In this document: one piece after another, positions 24,070-33,300 of the stretch
Layout of the letters: every line of letters begins with the position of its first letter
How positions within the stretch are numbered: position 1 is the stretch's first letter
Source: Flavobacteriales bacterium 34_180_T64
GTDB lineage: Bacteria; Bacteroidota; Bacteroidia; Flavobacteriales; Flavobacteriaceae
DNA length: 64,000 nt
Reading direction: 5' to 3'
Assembly: GCA_002162765.1 (NCBI GenBank)
Contig: MAAR01000004.1
Span: 434,001 to 498,000, forward strand
Position numbers and translations under genes: made by a program
Notes under the pieces: model-generated
Databases searched by the model: none
The model's input: only the letters and a program-made list of their open reading frames with translations
Told to the model about the DNA's origin: nothing

Positions 24070-27066
24070 ATGACCAGAGCAATTACTTTTTTCTTTTTAT
24101 TGCTTTCTCTCAAAGGGTTTTCTCAGCTAGATCTTATTGAAACGGAAGAGATGAAATTAGTGACTTATGATTTTGGTCACAAGTATATATTGCCACATGC
24201 AACACGTTGCTTTCACAATTCTCTTGCATTTCACATTAAACTGTTTGATTATACACCCTCAGAAAAAATAACTATCCTGATTCAGGATTTTGGCGATTAT
24301 GGCAATGCTGGTGCTACGGCAGTACCCAAAAATGCTATCAGTATGGGCTTGTCTCCGTTTAGCTATACATTTGAAACCAATCCTGCTGGAGAACGCGTGT
24401 TTTCTATGATGAATCACGAATTGATTCATGTTGTCGCTTTAGACAATGCTGCACGATCCGATAATTTTTTTAGAGGATTATTTTTAGGAAAAGTAGAGCC
24501 TACAAAAGAAAATCCAATTTCAATGTTTTATAGTTACCTGACCACACCAAGAAGATATTCTCCAAGATGGTATCACGAGGGTTTAGCTTCATACCTAGAA
24601 ACGTGGATGAGTGGAGGCCTTGGATTGGCTCTTGGTAATTATGACGAAATGGTATTTCGTACTAAGGTATTAGAGAAAGACCGTATATACAGTGCACAGG
24701 GATTAGAATCGGAAGGAGTGACATCAGATTTTCAAGGAAGATCTAATTCTTATCTCTACGGAACTCGATTTATGGGGTATCTGTCCTATCACTATGCTCC
24801 AAATAAAATTATTGAATGGGCTAAAAGAGGAGAAGACAGCAAAAAATCTTTTTCACAACAATTCAAACATGTCTTTGGAAAGCCAATTGACGCGGCTTGG
24901 GAGGATTGGATTGCTTTCGAGAACAACTGGCAGAATGAAAATATTAAACGCCTTCAGGAAAACCCAATAACGAAACCAGAACTTATTACCGATAAAATTC
25001 TAGGTTCAGTGTCATACCCTCAATATGATAAATCTAAAAACAAAATTTATATTGCTGTTAATTATCCAGGACAAATTCCTCATTTAGCTGCTTTAAACTT
25101 AAAAGATGGGGCTTGGGAAAAGCTAACGGATATAAAAGGTGCTGCACTCTTTTATGTATCATCCTTGACCTTTGATGCAAAACGAAATATTTTATATTAC
25201 ACCACCGATAATGACTCGTGGAGAGATCTTAATAGCTATGATTTAAATACTGGAAAAAATTCATTACTCCAGAAAGATTTCAGAACAGGAGACCTTGTCT
25301 TTAATACAACCGACCAGTCTATTTGGGGAATAAAACACCTCAACGGCCTATCGACTATTGTTAAAATCCCACAAACTAATGATTATAGCACTTGGGAGCA
25401 AAAATACACCTTACCCTATGGACATGATATTTTTGACCTTGACATTTCTCCTGATGGCAAACAGTTAAGTGCAGCCGTTACAGATCTTCAGGGAAATCAA
25501 TCATTAATTTTATACGATATTGATGCTTTGGAAAATAATGAAGCCATGGAAGATACCATTTTCAACTTTGAAGTATCATCTCCTCAAAGTTTTAGGTTTT
25601 CAGAGGACGGGAAATATCTAACAGGATGCTCTTACTATTCTGGGGTCAGTAACATCTATCGCGTCAATATGGAGACAAGAGATATCAAACCCATGAGTAA
25701 TGCCATTACAGGCTTATTTAGACCGCTTATTATTGATGATGAAAACATATTTGTTTTTAATTATAGTAGCAAAGGATTTCAACCTGCTTATATAAAAAAC
25801 GAAGTGGTAAAAAAAGTCTCTGCTATAAAGTTCTTGGGGAACGAGGCTTTTGAAAAACATCCCGCTTTGAAAGATTGGGAACTTCCATTTCCCACCGCAA
25901 AAGACATTGATGTAGATACAATTACAATAAGCACAGGGAAATATAAAGCTGGAAAATTAATGAGTGTCAATTCTGGATATCCTATAATTGTTGGGTACAA
26001 AGATAATATTGGTTTAGGATATCAAGTCAATATCTCTGATCCATTTAATTTTAAATCCTTTAATTTTTCAGTAGCTTATACTCCAAAATCGTGGAACAAC
26101 AAACTAACGAATAAATCAGATCCATTAGTTTCAGTTCTAGCTGATGATGAGGTTTTTCATTTTTCATTTGACCTCAAGTTGAATAACTATTCCATAAATG
26201 GTGGCTATAATGAAGCCAATTTTTACGACTTGTTTGGCCCTACTAAGTTTTCTAGAAAAGGATATTCTTTGAACTTTAGATATGATCATACACTTGTTTG
26301 GGATCCTCCAAAAAACCTAGATCTTAGTCTTGGTGCAGGAGGCTTTTATGGCTTAGATCAATCTCCAGAGTTTCAACAAATTGATACCGATGGGTTCGAT
26401 CAAATATTTTTCTATGATTTTGATGCCAGCCTTTCATATCGTAATCTTAGAAATTCACTTGGAGCAGTAGATCATGAAAAAGGAATAAGTGCTTCTCTTA
26501 GAACTTCAATGACTTTATCGTCTGGTAATTTATTCCCTAGAGCAATGGCAACACTAGACTATGGTTTTCAATTACCCTTCAATCACGCAGCTTTATGGTT
26601 TAGAAATGCTATAGGACATTCTTTTAGTGAAGACTTTAACCCATTTACCAGGTATGGTTTTGCGTCATTTGGAAACAACTATGTAGATTTCAGATCATTT
26701 AGAAGATATAGAACACCTTTCTCTTATCCAGGATTAAGCTATAATGAAGACTTCACGATAGTGGCAAGAACATTTAGTAAACATACTGCAGAATTGGTCT
26801 TACCTCCAATACGATTTAGAAAATTAGGTGGCTTCAATTTCTTCGCAAACTGGATGCAACCCACCATTTTCAGTTCATTTCTGTTAACAGATGATATCCT
26901 TACAAACAGTGGGGAATTTATAAATTTAGGTTTTCAGTTAGATACAAGATTTGTAATGTTTGCTTTGCTACCATCTACCCTTTCTGTTGGATATGCAAAA
27001 GCTTGGGACTTAAACACCGACAATTCTTATGGAGAGTGGATGATTTCTTTAAAACTACTTAAATAG
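24070..27066 (+). CDS. exported gluzincin metallopeptidase with propeller and C-terminal beta-barrel
   Basis: 998 residues. Signal peptide at 1-18. Zinc site HELIH at 116-120 followed by WYHEGLASYLE at 167-177, with Glu170 as likely third ligand: the MA-clan arrangement of the peptidase_MA-like family. Residues about 300-620 repeat TolB/WD40-like blades (LDISPDGKQLSAAVTD, FRFSEDGKYLTGCSYYSG). Residues about 640-998 have alternating strands with aromatic ends and finish WMISLKLLK, resembling the surface-antigen/BamA-type barrel. So it looks like an outer-membrane anchored protease with a propeller for substrate binding; whether the active site faces the periplasm or the outside is not shown. 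The next gene (PrsW) starts right after its stop codon. Confidence 0.82.
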   Translation: MTRAITFFFLLLSLKGFSQLDLIETEEMKLVTYDFGHKYILPHATRCFHNSLAFHIKLFDYTPSEKITILIQDFGDYGNAGATAVPKNAISMGLSPFSYTFETNPAGERVFSMMNHELIHVVALDNAARSDNFFRGLFLGKVEPTKENPISMFYSYLTTPRRYSPRWYHEGLASYLETWMSGGLGLALGNYDEMVFRTKVLEKDRIYSAQGLESEGVTSDFQGRSNSYLYGTRFMGYLSYHYAPNKIIEWAKRGEDSKKSFSQQFKHVFGKPIDAAWEDWIAFENNWQNENIKRLQENPITKPELITDKILGSVSYPQYDKSKNKIYIAVNYPGQIPHLAALNLKDGAWEKLTDIKGAALFYVSSLTFDAKRNILYYTTDNDSWRDLNSYDLNTGKNSLLQKDFRTGDLVFNTTDQSIWGIKHLNGLSTIVKIPQTNDYSTWEQKYTLPYGHDIFDLDISPDGKQLSAAVTDLQGNQSLILYDIDALENNEAMEDTIFNFEVSSPQSFRFSEDGKYLTGCSYYSGVSNIYRVNMETRDIKPMSNAITGLFRPLIIDDENIFVFNYSSKGFQPAYIKNEVVKKVSAIKFLGNEAFEKHPALKDWELPFPTAKDIDVDTITISTGKYKAGKLMSVNSGYPIIVGYKDNIGLGYQVNISDPFNFKSFNFSVAYTPKSWNNKLTNKSDPLVSVLADDEVFHFSFDLKLNNYSINGGYNEANFYDLFGPTKFSRKGYSLNFRYDHTLVWDPPKNLDLSLGAGGFYGLDQSPEFQQIDTDGFDQIFFYDFDASLSYRNLRNSLGAVDHEKGISASLRTSMTLSSGNLFPRAMATLDYGFQLPFNHAALWFRNAIGHSFSEDFNPFTRYGFASFGNNYVDFRSFRRYRTPFSYPGLSYNEDFTIVARTFSKHTAELVLPPIRFRKLGGFNFFANWMQPTIFSSFLLTDDILTNSGEFINLGFQLDTRFVMFALLPSTLSVGYAKAWDLNTDNSYGEWMISLKLLK

Positions 27067-27759
27067 ATGGAAACCTTCATATTAATTGTACTTACATTAA
27101 GTCCTGTTTTAGCTATCATATTATATATTTATCTGCAAGACATTCATGAACCTGAACCGATACGTCAGCTTGTAATTAGTTTTATTTTTGGTGTTCTAAG
27201 TATGCTAGTGGCTACGGGTGTAACCTATCTCATTTATAAAAACATCCACTTTAATAAGGAGAGTTTTTCAGACATGGCCATCAAAGCATTTATTGTTATT
27301 GCTCTAGTAGAAGAAGGCGCTAAGTTTTTATTTATCAGAGGTGTTCTATACTCAAATAAAAACTTTAATGAACCCTATGACGGTATTGTTTATTCAGTAA
27401 TGGTTGGAATGGGTTTTGCACTTACGGAAAATATTATTTATGTACTAAATGGCCATGAAGGCACTGCTATTGTCAGGGTTTTTACTGCTATCCCTGCCCA
27501 TGCTTTATTTGCTGTATTAATGGGATATTTTCTTGGAAAATCCAAACTTGAGTTTACAAATACAGGTCTAAATACAATCTCTGCTATAGTAGCAGCAATT
27601 TTTGCTCACGGAGTATATGATTATTTCTTATTTATATCCTTTGTACCTGGTCTCTGGATTGGCGCTATTGTGTCACTAATTATAGGGTATATTATTTCAC
27701 GTAAAGCTATAAAAATCCATCAAGATTCCAGCCCATTTAAAGTGGACGAAAAGGAATAG
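27067..27759 (+). CDS. PrsW family intramembrane metalloprotease
   Basis: 230 residues, about seven membrane segments. PrsW motifs are present: IALVEEGAKFLF (EE pair), VYSVMVGMGFALTENIIYVL (E-N), PAHALFAVLMGYFLG (His) and FAHGVYDYFLF (His). These are the residues proposed to form the metal site of the PrsW/CAAX-like superfamily. Characterised members cut membrane-anchored anti-sigma factors or process membrane proteins. The ATG follows the peptidase stop directly (TAG ATG), so the two are translationally coupled. Possible local substrates are the single-pass nonapeptide-repeat protein or the downstream membrane TPR protein (inference). Length is normal. Confidence 0.85.
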   Translation: METFILIVLTLSPVLAIILYIYLQDIHEPEPIRQLVISFIFGVLSMLVATGVTYLIYKNIHFNKESFSDMAIKAFIVIALVEEGAKFLFIRGVLYSNKNFNEPYDGIVYSVMVGMGFALTENIIYVLNGHEGTAIVRVFTAIPAHALFAVLMGYFLGKSKLEFTNTGLNTISAIVAAIFAHGVYDYFLFISFVPGLWIGAIVSLIIGYIISRKAIKIHQDSSPFKVDEKE

Positions 27760-27824
27760 TATAACATATAAAAGTCAAAATTTAATGCACCTTTTATATT
27801 GAATTTGTTATGTATCCCTTTTAT

Positions 27825-27862
27825 TATTTATTTAGATACAGAATATTTATTTAGATACAGAA
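27825..27862 (+). repeat. perfect 19-bp tandem duplication
   Basis: TATTTATTTAGATACAGAA occurs twice head to tail (27825-27843 and 27844-27862) in the gap before the TolB/TPR gene. It looks like a recent slippage or duplication. Confidence 0.8.
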
Positions 27863-27947
27863 TTTCTAAATCTCAATTTTAACAACTAAAGTATTGTTAT
27901 ACATTCTCACTTAAATTCATTATCTTTAAGTCTACACCATATAATTT

Positions 27948-29726
27948 ATGGAGTTTCAAAAATTAATATCAGAGCTTAGTCGCAGAAATGTCTTTAAATC
28001 AGTTCTTGCTTATTTAGCTGTTGCATGGGTATTACTGCAAATTGCCTCTATTATTTTACCTGCTTTTGAGCTTCCTGATTACTCTCTTAAAGTTTTAATT
28101 TACCTTATGTCAATTGGCCTGCCATTCTGGATTGGTTTCTCATGGGTTTATGATTACACGTCCAAGGGATTTCAAAAAACTAAGAATATCATCTATGACA
28201 AAGAGACCATTCAGCTATCAAACAAACGGTTGAACAAGGTTATTGCTGTCTCCCTTTTGATTGCAGTATTATTGCTTGTTGGTATTAGTTTTTGGGCGGG
28301 TTCGCGTTGGAATGAAGGACTCAAAATACCAGATACTAAGCGCGTTGCAGTTATTCCTTTTATACAGAAAGATGAAGGTGAAGAAGATTATTTTAAAAAC
28401 GGAATGACAGATGCTCTTATTGCTGAATTATCCAAAGTAGATCAGCTAACCGTAATTGACCAGGCGTCTACAAGAGTTTTCACAGCTGGATTTAGTCCTA
28501 ATAATCTACTTGTTTCAAATGAACTCCGTCGAATTGATTATTTTATTTCTGGATCTGTTAACCGTCAATTAAACACCTTAAATATTCATATTGAGCTAAA
28601 AGAGTCATCCCTTGCTGAAGCTATTTGGAAAAAAGAGTATACAAAAGACATCACCGAAGTAAGGCGCTTATGGGCTGATGTAGCTCATGACTTGGCAAGA
28701 CAAATGAGTATTGTTGTTAAGCAAGAAAATTCGAATCTATGGTTAAATCTTCGATCCGTAAAACCTGAAACTTTTGAATTATATCTTAAAGGAAAACACT
28801 TTTTGAATAAATCAACTCCAAAGAATTGGTCACGCGGCATTGTTTATCTAGAAGAAGCTATAGATAAAAATCCGAGTGACCCATATGCCTATGCTGGATT
28901 GGCCGAAGGCTATGTCATGTTAGGTCATGGTCCTGCGCCGCCTCCAGATGTATTTCCAAAGGCAAACGTAGCAGCACAGCGTGCCATTCAATTAGATTCC
29001 ACAAATGCCGAAGGTTGGGCTGCACTGGCTCATTATCACACGTATTTTGGTTGGGATTGGGAGCTCGCTGAATATGCTTTTAATCGCGCTAATGAGTTAA
29101 ATCCTAATATGGCTTATAATCATTATCACCGAGCTTGGTATTTAGCCCTTTTTGGTGAGATGAACGAGGCCATTGATGAGCATAAACTTGCGCAGGAACT
29201 CGACCCTTTTACCCCTTTACACACGGCGTGGTTAGGAGAATTATACAGAATGGTCGGACTGTATGATGAAGGCTTGGCAGAAACAGATAAAGCTTCTCAA
29301 ATGCACGATGATTATGCTTTAAGCATGTTAGTTAAAGGAAGAATATTTATGGATCAAGGGAGGACTAAAGAAGGTCTGGAAATATTGAAACAAGCTTCTG
29401 ATATAAACCCAGGTTGGAAATATTTTGGATACGGTTCTGCCTTAATCCAATCTGGATATCTAAATGAAGGGAAAGCTATAATCAAAGAGTTAGAAAACAT
29501 GCCTATAACAGCCTATGGTGCTTTTTGCTTAGGTTTAATGTATACAGAATTAGGTGATTTTGACAATGCCATAAAATGGTTTAGTCATGATAGTAAACAT
29601 GGTTGGTATCCGTGGATTCGGGTCTATGCAAAAAACACAGATTTGCTAAAAAATCCTCGTTTCCTGGAGCTTATCCAAGAATTGAATTTACCCGATCCTG
29701 CGCCATTAGTATTTGACTCTAAATAA
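27948..29726 (+). CDS. membrane protein with TolB-like domain and TPR repeats
   Basis: 592 residues. Starts with ELSRRNVFKSVLAYLAVAWVLLQ, the typical N-terminus of a family found in cyclase-like and TolB/TPR proteins, with membrane segments at about 17-38, 46-70 and 95-115. Residues about 125-245 are the TolB-N/FlgO-like domain (KRVAVIPFIQKDE, YFKNGMTDALIAELSKVDQL, DYFISGSVNRQLNTLNIHIEL). Residues about 260-560 hold TPRs, first AYAGLAEGYVMLG and later ALAHYHTYFGWDWELAEYAF, NHYHRAWYLALFGEMNEAI, CLGLMYTELGDFDNAIKWF. Likely a scaffold or sensor in the inner membrane. It follows the PrsW gene by 188 bases on the same strand. Confidence 0.8.
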   Translation: MEFQKLISELSRRNVFKSVLAYLAVAWVLLQIASIILPAFELPDYSLKVLIYLMSIGLPFWIGFSWVYDYTSKGFQKTKNIIYDKETIQLSNKRLNKVIAVSLLIAVLLLVGISFWAGSRWNEGLKIPDTKRVAVIPFIQKDEGEEDYFKNGMTDALIAELSKVDQLTVIDQASTRVFTAGFSPNNLLVSNELRRIDYFISGSVNRQLNTLNIHIELKESSLAEAIWKKEYTKDITEVRRLWADVAHDLARQMSIVVKQENSNLWLNLRSVKPETFELYLKGKHFLNKSTPKNWSRGIVYLEEAIDKNPSDPYAYAGLAEGYVMLGHGPAPPPDVFPKANVAAQRAIQLDSTNAEGWAALAHYHTYFGWDWELAEYAFNRANELNPNMAYNHYHRAWYLALFGEMNEAIDEHKLAQELDPFTPLHTAWLGELYRMVGLYDEGLAETDKASQMHDDYALSMLVKGRIFMDQGRTKEGLEILKQASDINPGWKYFGYGSALIQSGYLNEGKAIIKELENMPITAYGAFCLGLMYTELGDFDNAIKWFSHDSKHGWYPWIRVYAKNTDLLKNPRFLELIQELNLPDPAPLVFDSK

Positions 29727-29947
29727 ATTAGATATACAGGCTATTCTAATCTCAGAAAAGGGTTATTACACATTCACTAAGCAAGTAATTATTTACTGTT
29801 TTACGGAAGAATTTTATCATGAGTATACATTAAATGTTGCGTGACCTCTTGGCATAATTCCTATTATTTACTCATAAAATACATTTACGTGATAAATTCT
29901 TGTGATCGTTTCTGTAAATCTATTATTTATACATATCACCTATCAAA

Positions 29948-30163
29948 GAGTTAAAATCATCGTATAAAAAAAGAGAGAATTAAAATTCTCCCTTTTACCC
30001 AAATCTACCATAAACTTAACCTACTTATGTTATGGTTCTAGTAAAATAAACTGAATATTACTTAATCTAGCACTTCTTAGTTAAAAAACTGTATTTCTTA
30101 GTTGAAAGGGATTTATTTCAAATAAAACCTCCCTAAAACAAAAAAGCATCCCTATGTTCTCTA
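29948..30163 (+). repeat. long intergenic repeat R2, copy 1
   Basis: About 215 bases, roughly 85-90 % identical by eye to 38572-38787. Shared landmarks are GAGTTAAAATCAT, AAAAAAAGAGAGAAT plus its hairpin arm, then a block of more than 50 identical bases (from CTTTTACCCAAATCTACCAT to TATGTTATGGTTCTAG), AGTTGAAAGG, TTTCAAATAAAACCT and the R1 start. The R1 copy follows without a gap in both places, so R2+R1 moved or was copied as one unit. Confidence 0.8.
29965..29996. terminator. hairpin at the start of R2 copy 1
   Basis: AAAAAAAGAGAGAAT, loop TAAA, ATTCTCCCTTTT. One mismatch in the stem compared with copy 2. A-run and T-run on the two sides fit a two-way terminator between converging genes. 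Confidence 0.6.
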
Positions 30164-30240
30164 ATTCACCTTCATAAAAGTTTCGGTGGACATGAGAAAA
30201 AAGGAAAGCCGATCCAATGGTCTAGCATGAATGCCACTAG
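30134..30240 (+). repeat. dispersed intergenic repeat R1, copy D
   Basis: AAAACAAAAAAGCATCCCTA and TGTTCTCTA match the R1 start; about 33 bases are then inserted before GAAAAAAGGAAAGCC resumes. A different second hairpin follows, with CTAG arms inside GGT/ACC. The copy is the direct continuation of R2 copy 1. Confidence 0.65.
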
Positions 30241-30361
30241 TCACCTATGGCGATTTCATTACTATTTAATCTTTTATATTGTTAAATAGTTGAAATATAA
30301 AATAGAATAAATTTATGATTTCATCAATTACTTGTATTTAAAATGATGTCATCAGTTCGAT

Positions 30362-33300
30362 TTAATTAATGATGACTCTTTTGGTTATTGTTCCTATATC
30401 CGTTTTAAACTGAACCAGATAAACTCCTGATTGAACACGGACATCCATATAGTACTTTGTCTCTGATTGATTTAGTTTGACCATTAATATTTCTTGACCA
30501 ACAGTATTATATACTACAGCTTCATCAAGTCTTAGATTACGAGGATTAAAGATGACTAAAGATTCTACTGAATCATCATAATAAAGCTGAATACCACTGT
30601 CATCGATTATTACGTCATCATCTATCGAGAGACTTTCTTGATTCACAAAGGTCAGTACAAATCGATTTTCATAATTCCCTGGATCTAATAGTAATTCAAA
30701 AGCAGAGGTATTTAATTGATGCGTTGTATTAGTTGCATTATCTCTAATATAAATTGGTAAATCTGAATCTAAGTTTTCAACGCTTTCTAATTGAATAGAA
30801 AATACGCCTTGCTCAGAAATTTTCAAACCTAATGGAAACTCTTGATCGGCATCAAAATTACTAACCCCTTGTATAACAAACTTATTATCTTCAATAAGCC
30901 AGTACATATCCTCTTGGTTTAAATCGGCTAAAAAAGCATCATAGCCTAAATCGAAGCTATTAGTTGCATCTGGGCTAAGCCCGATAGCAATTTCACGTTT
31001 AAACCCTGATGGAGAATTATAAGTTAACCGAATCATTGCTGTATCATCTATATTGATATTTGAGGCTGAAGTTGAAGCCGTTCTTAGAAAAACTGAGTTA
31101 TTAATGGCTTCACGCTCAAATATGCGTTGACTATTTTTGAATACAATATCACCACCATCAACGGATAGTAAGGTGGTTCCATTCTCATTATCAAAGCCAT
31201 CTAATGCTGTAGACACAAAGAAACCTTGATTTACCGGAACATAGGGACCAGGAATTTTAGTGCCCACAGCAGGATTACCTCCATCTGAAGTATTGTTAAT
31301 TAATCCATCATTTGAAATTGCCGCAACACCACCTAATAAGTTTCTCGTGGCATAGCCACCAACATAATCACCAAGATTGTGTGAGTTCTCTTCACCAAAA
31401 TGATCCCAAAAGTAAAGCGCACCATTGAATATGGTTCCATTTTCATTGTTACCTCCATCAGCTACACTCATATTATCCAAAATAAAATCTGTAACCTCTA
31501 TCGCTGAAGGATAAGGGTTCCCGACCAATCGATCTACATTCCCAGATGGGTTTTCTGCCGTTACATTTTTGTTTAATGGCAATGTAATATCACCATTATT
31601 TGGAAGCCCCTTAAAGATGTAATTTTGAAAATCATTTACGATATCGGTAGCTCCAGATGATCCTTTCATTGTAAACCCTTCACCAGGTAATAAACTACTA
31701 AGTTCGTTCATCGAACTCCAAGAATCATAACCATTGGTAGAACCATAAAATTTATATAACCAGTATGTACTCACAACTATTGGGCTCGAAACACCACCAT
31801 CTGCCGCATAAGCAGAAGAACCAAAATTTATATTTTGATACGATGACGAATTGGTTCCATCGAACATGATATCATCTAAATTAGAATTTTGGCTTACCAG
31901 AGGAACACCGGATCCTCTTGTCATATTATTTCCAGTTATTGGCCCTACAGAAGACGACCAATAATTATAATTAAAACTGTTTGCTGTCCCTTGCTGATCA
32001 CGTTCTATATAACCACCACTATCCGCATCTAGGATACTTCCTTCGGTTTGGATGAGTTGAGATTCACCAACTAAATCTATAATACCATCAATTTCTAAAT
32101 AGTTTGTTATTGTTAATGAATGTCCTGAATTAGTTTCATCTAAGGTCTCATTAGGATTAGCTATAGTTAACTTCGTAGTATTTGTAAGCGCTAATAATTT
32201 AATATCCCTGTCTCCTGATGAAATATCATGATTTATTTTAACAATATTCCAATCTATAAGAGTCAGGCCATCCAAACCAATTGAATTTGGAATTGGCTGA
32301 ACTGTATTATTTGCCCAAGATGATGGGCTATCCCATGCTCCTACCGCAGTAGTAACGTATGGTAGAGGTGCTGTTTGACTATTAACAAGGGCTTTATCTG
32401 TCAATAAATAATTCAATCGAAGAAAATTTCGTGCATCTGTTTGTCCTTCGATAGTTGATCCATAAAATGAATTAAAATCATAATATGCTCTTAAATTACT
32501 CCAGGGTACATCTATAACCAGATTACTTACAGAATTTGCAGGAAGTGCTTTCCCAGAAACATAATCGACGTCCGAGATAGTTAATCGTTCTACTTCTTGA
32601 TTCATTAAATATCTAACCTGATCCTGACTTAAGGCTTTATCCCAAACATAGACTTCGTCAATATCACCAAGAAGATGGTTTGAAATATTATTTTTGTCAA
32701 TATATAAGGCGCCAACAGCAAACCTGTTATAGTTAGGTGAAGGGGCTGCAACTTCTAGTTCCGTTTTATCCAATATACCATCGATATATAAAAACATAGT
32801 CCCACTCTTATATACAAAAGTTATATTGTGCCATTTACTATCACTAATTTGAATCGTAGATGTAAACTTTGGTGTTGCTGCATCATCAATGAGCACCTCT
32901 ACTTCGTTTGAAGTATTTAACCTTAATTGTAACTTATCTCCTTTGGACATAATAGTCCTTATTTGATTTGTGGGATTACTTTTTACCCATGCTGAAATTG
33001 AAAAATTATCGCTATTAAGATTCAGATTCGGTTCACCTACTAAGTAGTTTCCAGAATTGATAGTCATTGCATAATTATCTGTAGTTTGCTGAGTTTTACC
33101 AAAAGTAAAATAGTTAGTCCCATCAAAATCATACCAAGCTTGAAAATTACCATTGCCATCAGATTTTATTGGGATTACATCAATTATTTTATCATCTGCA
33201 AAAGTGTCCTCAGATGCCACTATTAACGCATATTCTTCATTACTTGCTTTTACAAATCCTGAGAAAGAAGTTTCTGGAATTGAAATATAAACAAAGTCTA

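Larger units (their letters stand above)
29727..30361. other. 635-bp intergenic region, mostly repeats
   Basis: Between the TolB/TPR gene and the end of the giant T9SS gene. It contains repeat R2 (29948-30163) running into R1 copy D. The first 220 bases hold no supported gene. Confidence 0.5.

Noticed and set aside
26000-27066. Separate outer-membrane barrel gene behind the peptidase
   Set aside because: The frame is continuous with the peptidase and propeller regions with no stop or start between them; one multi-domain protein is the simpler reading.
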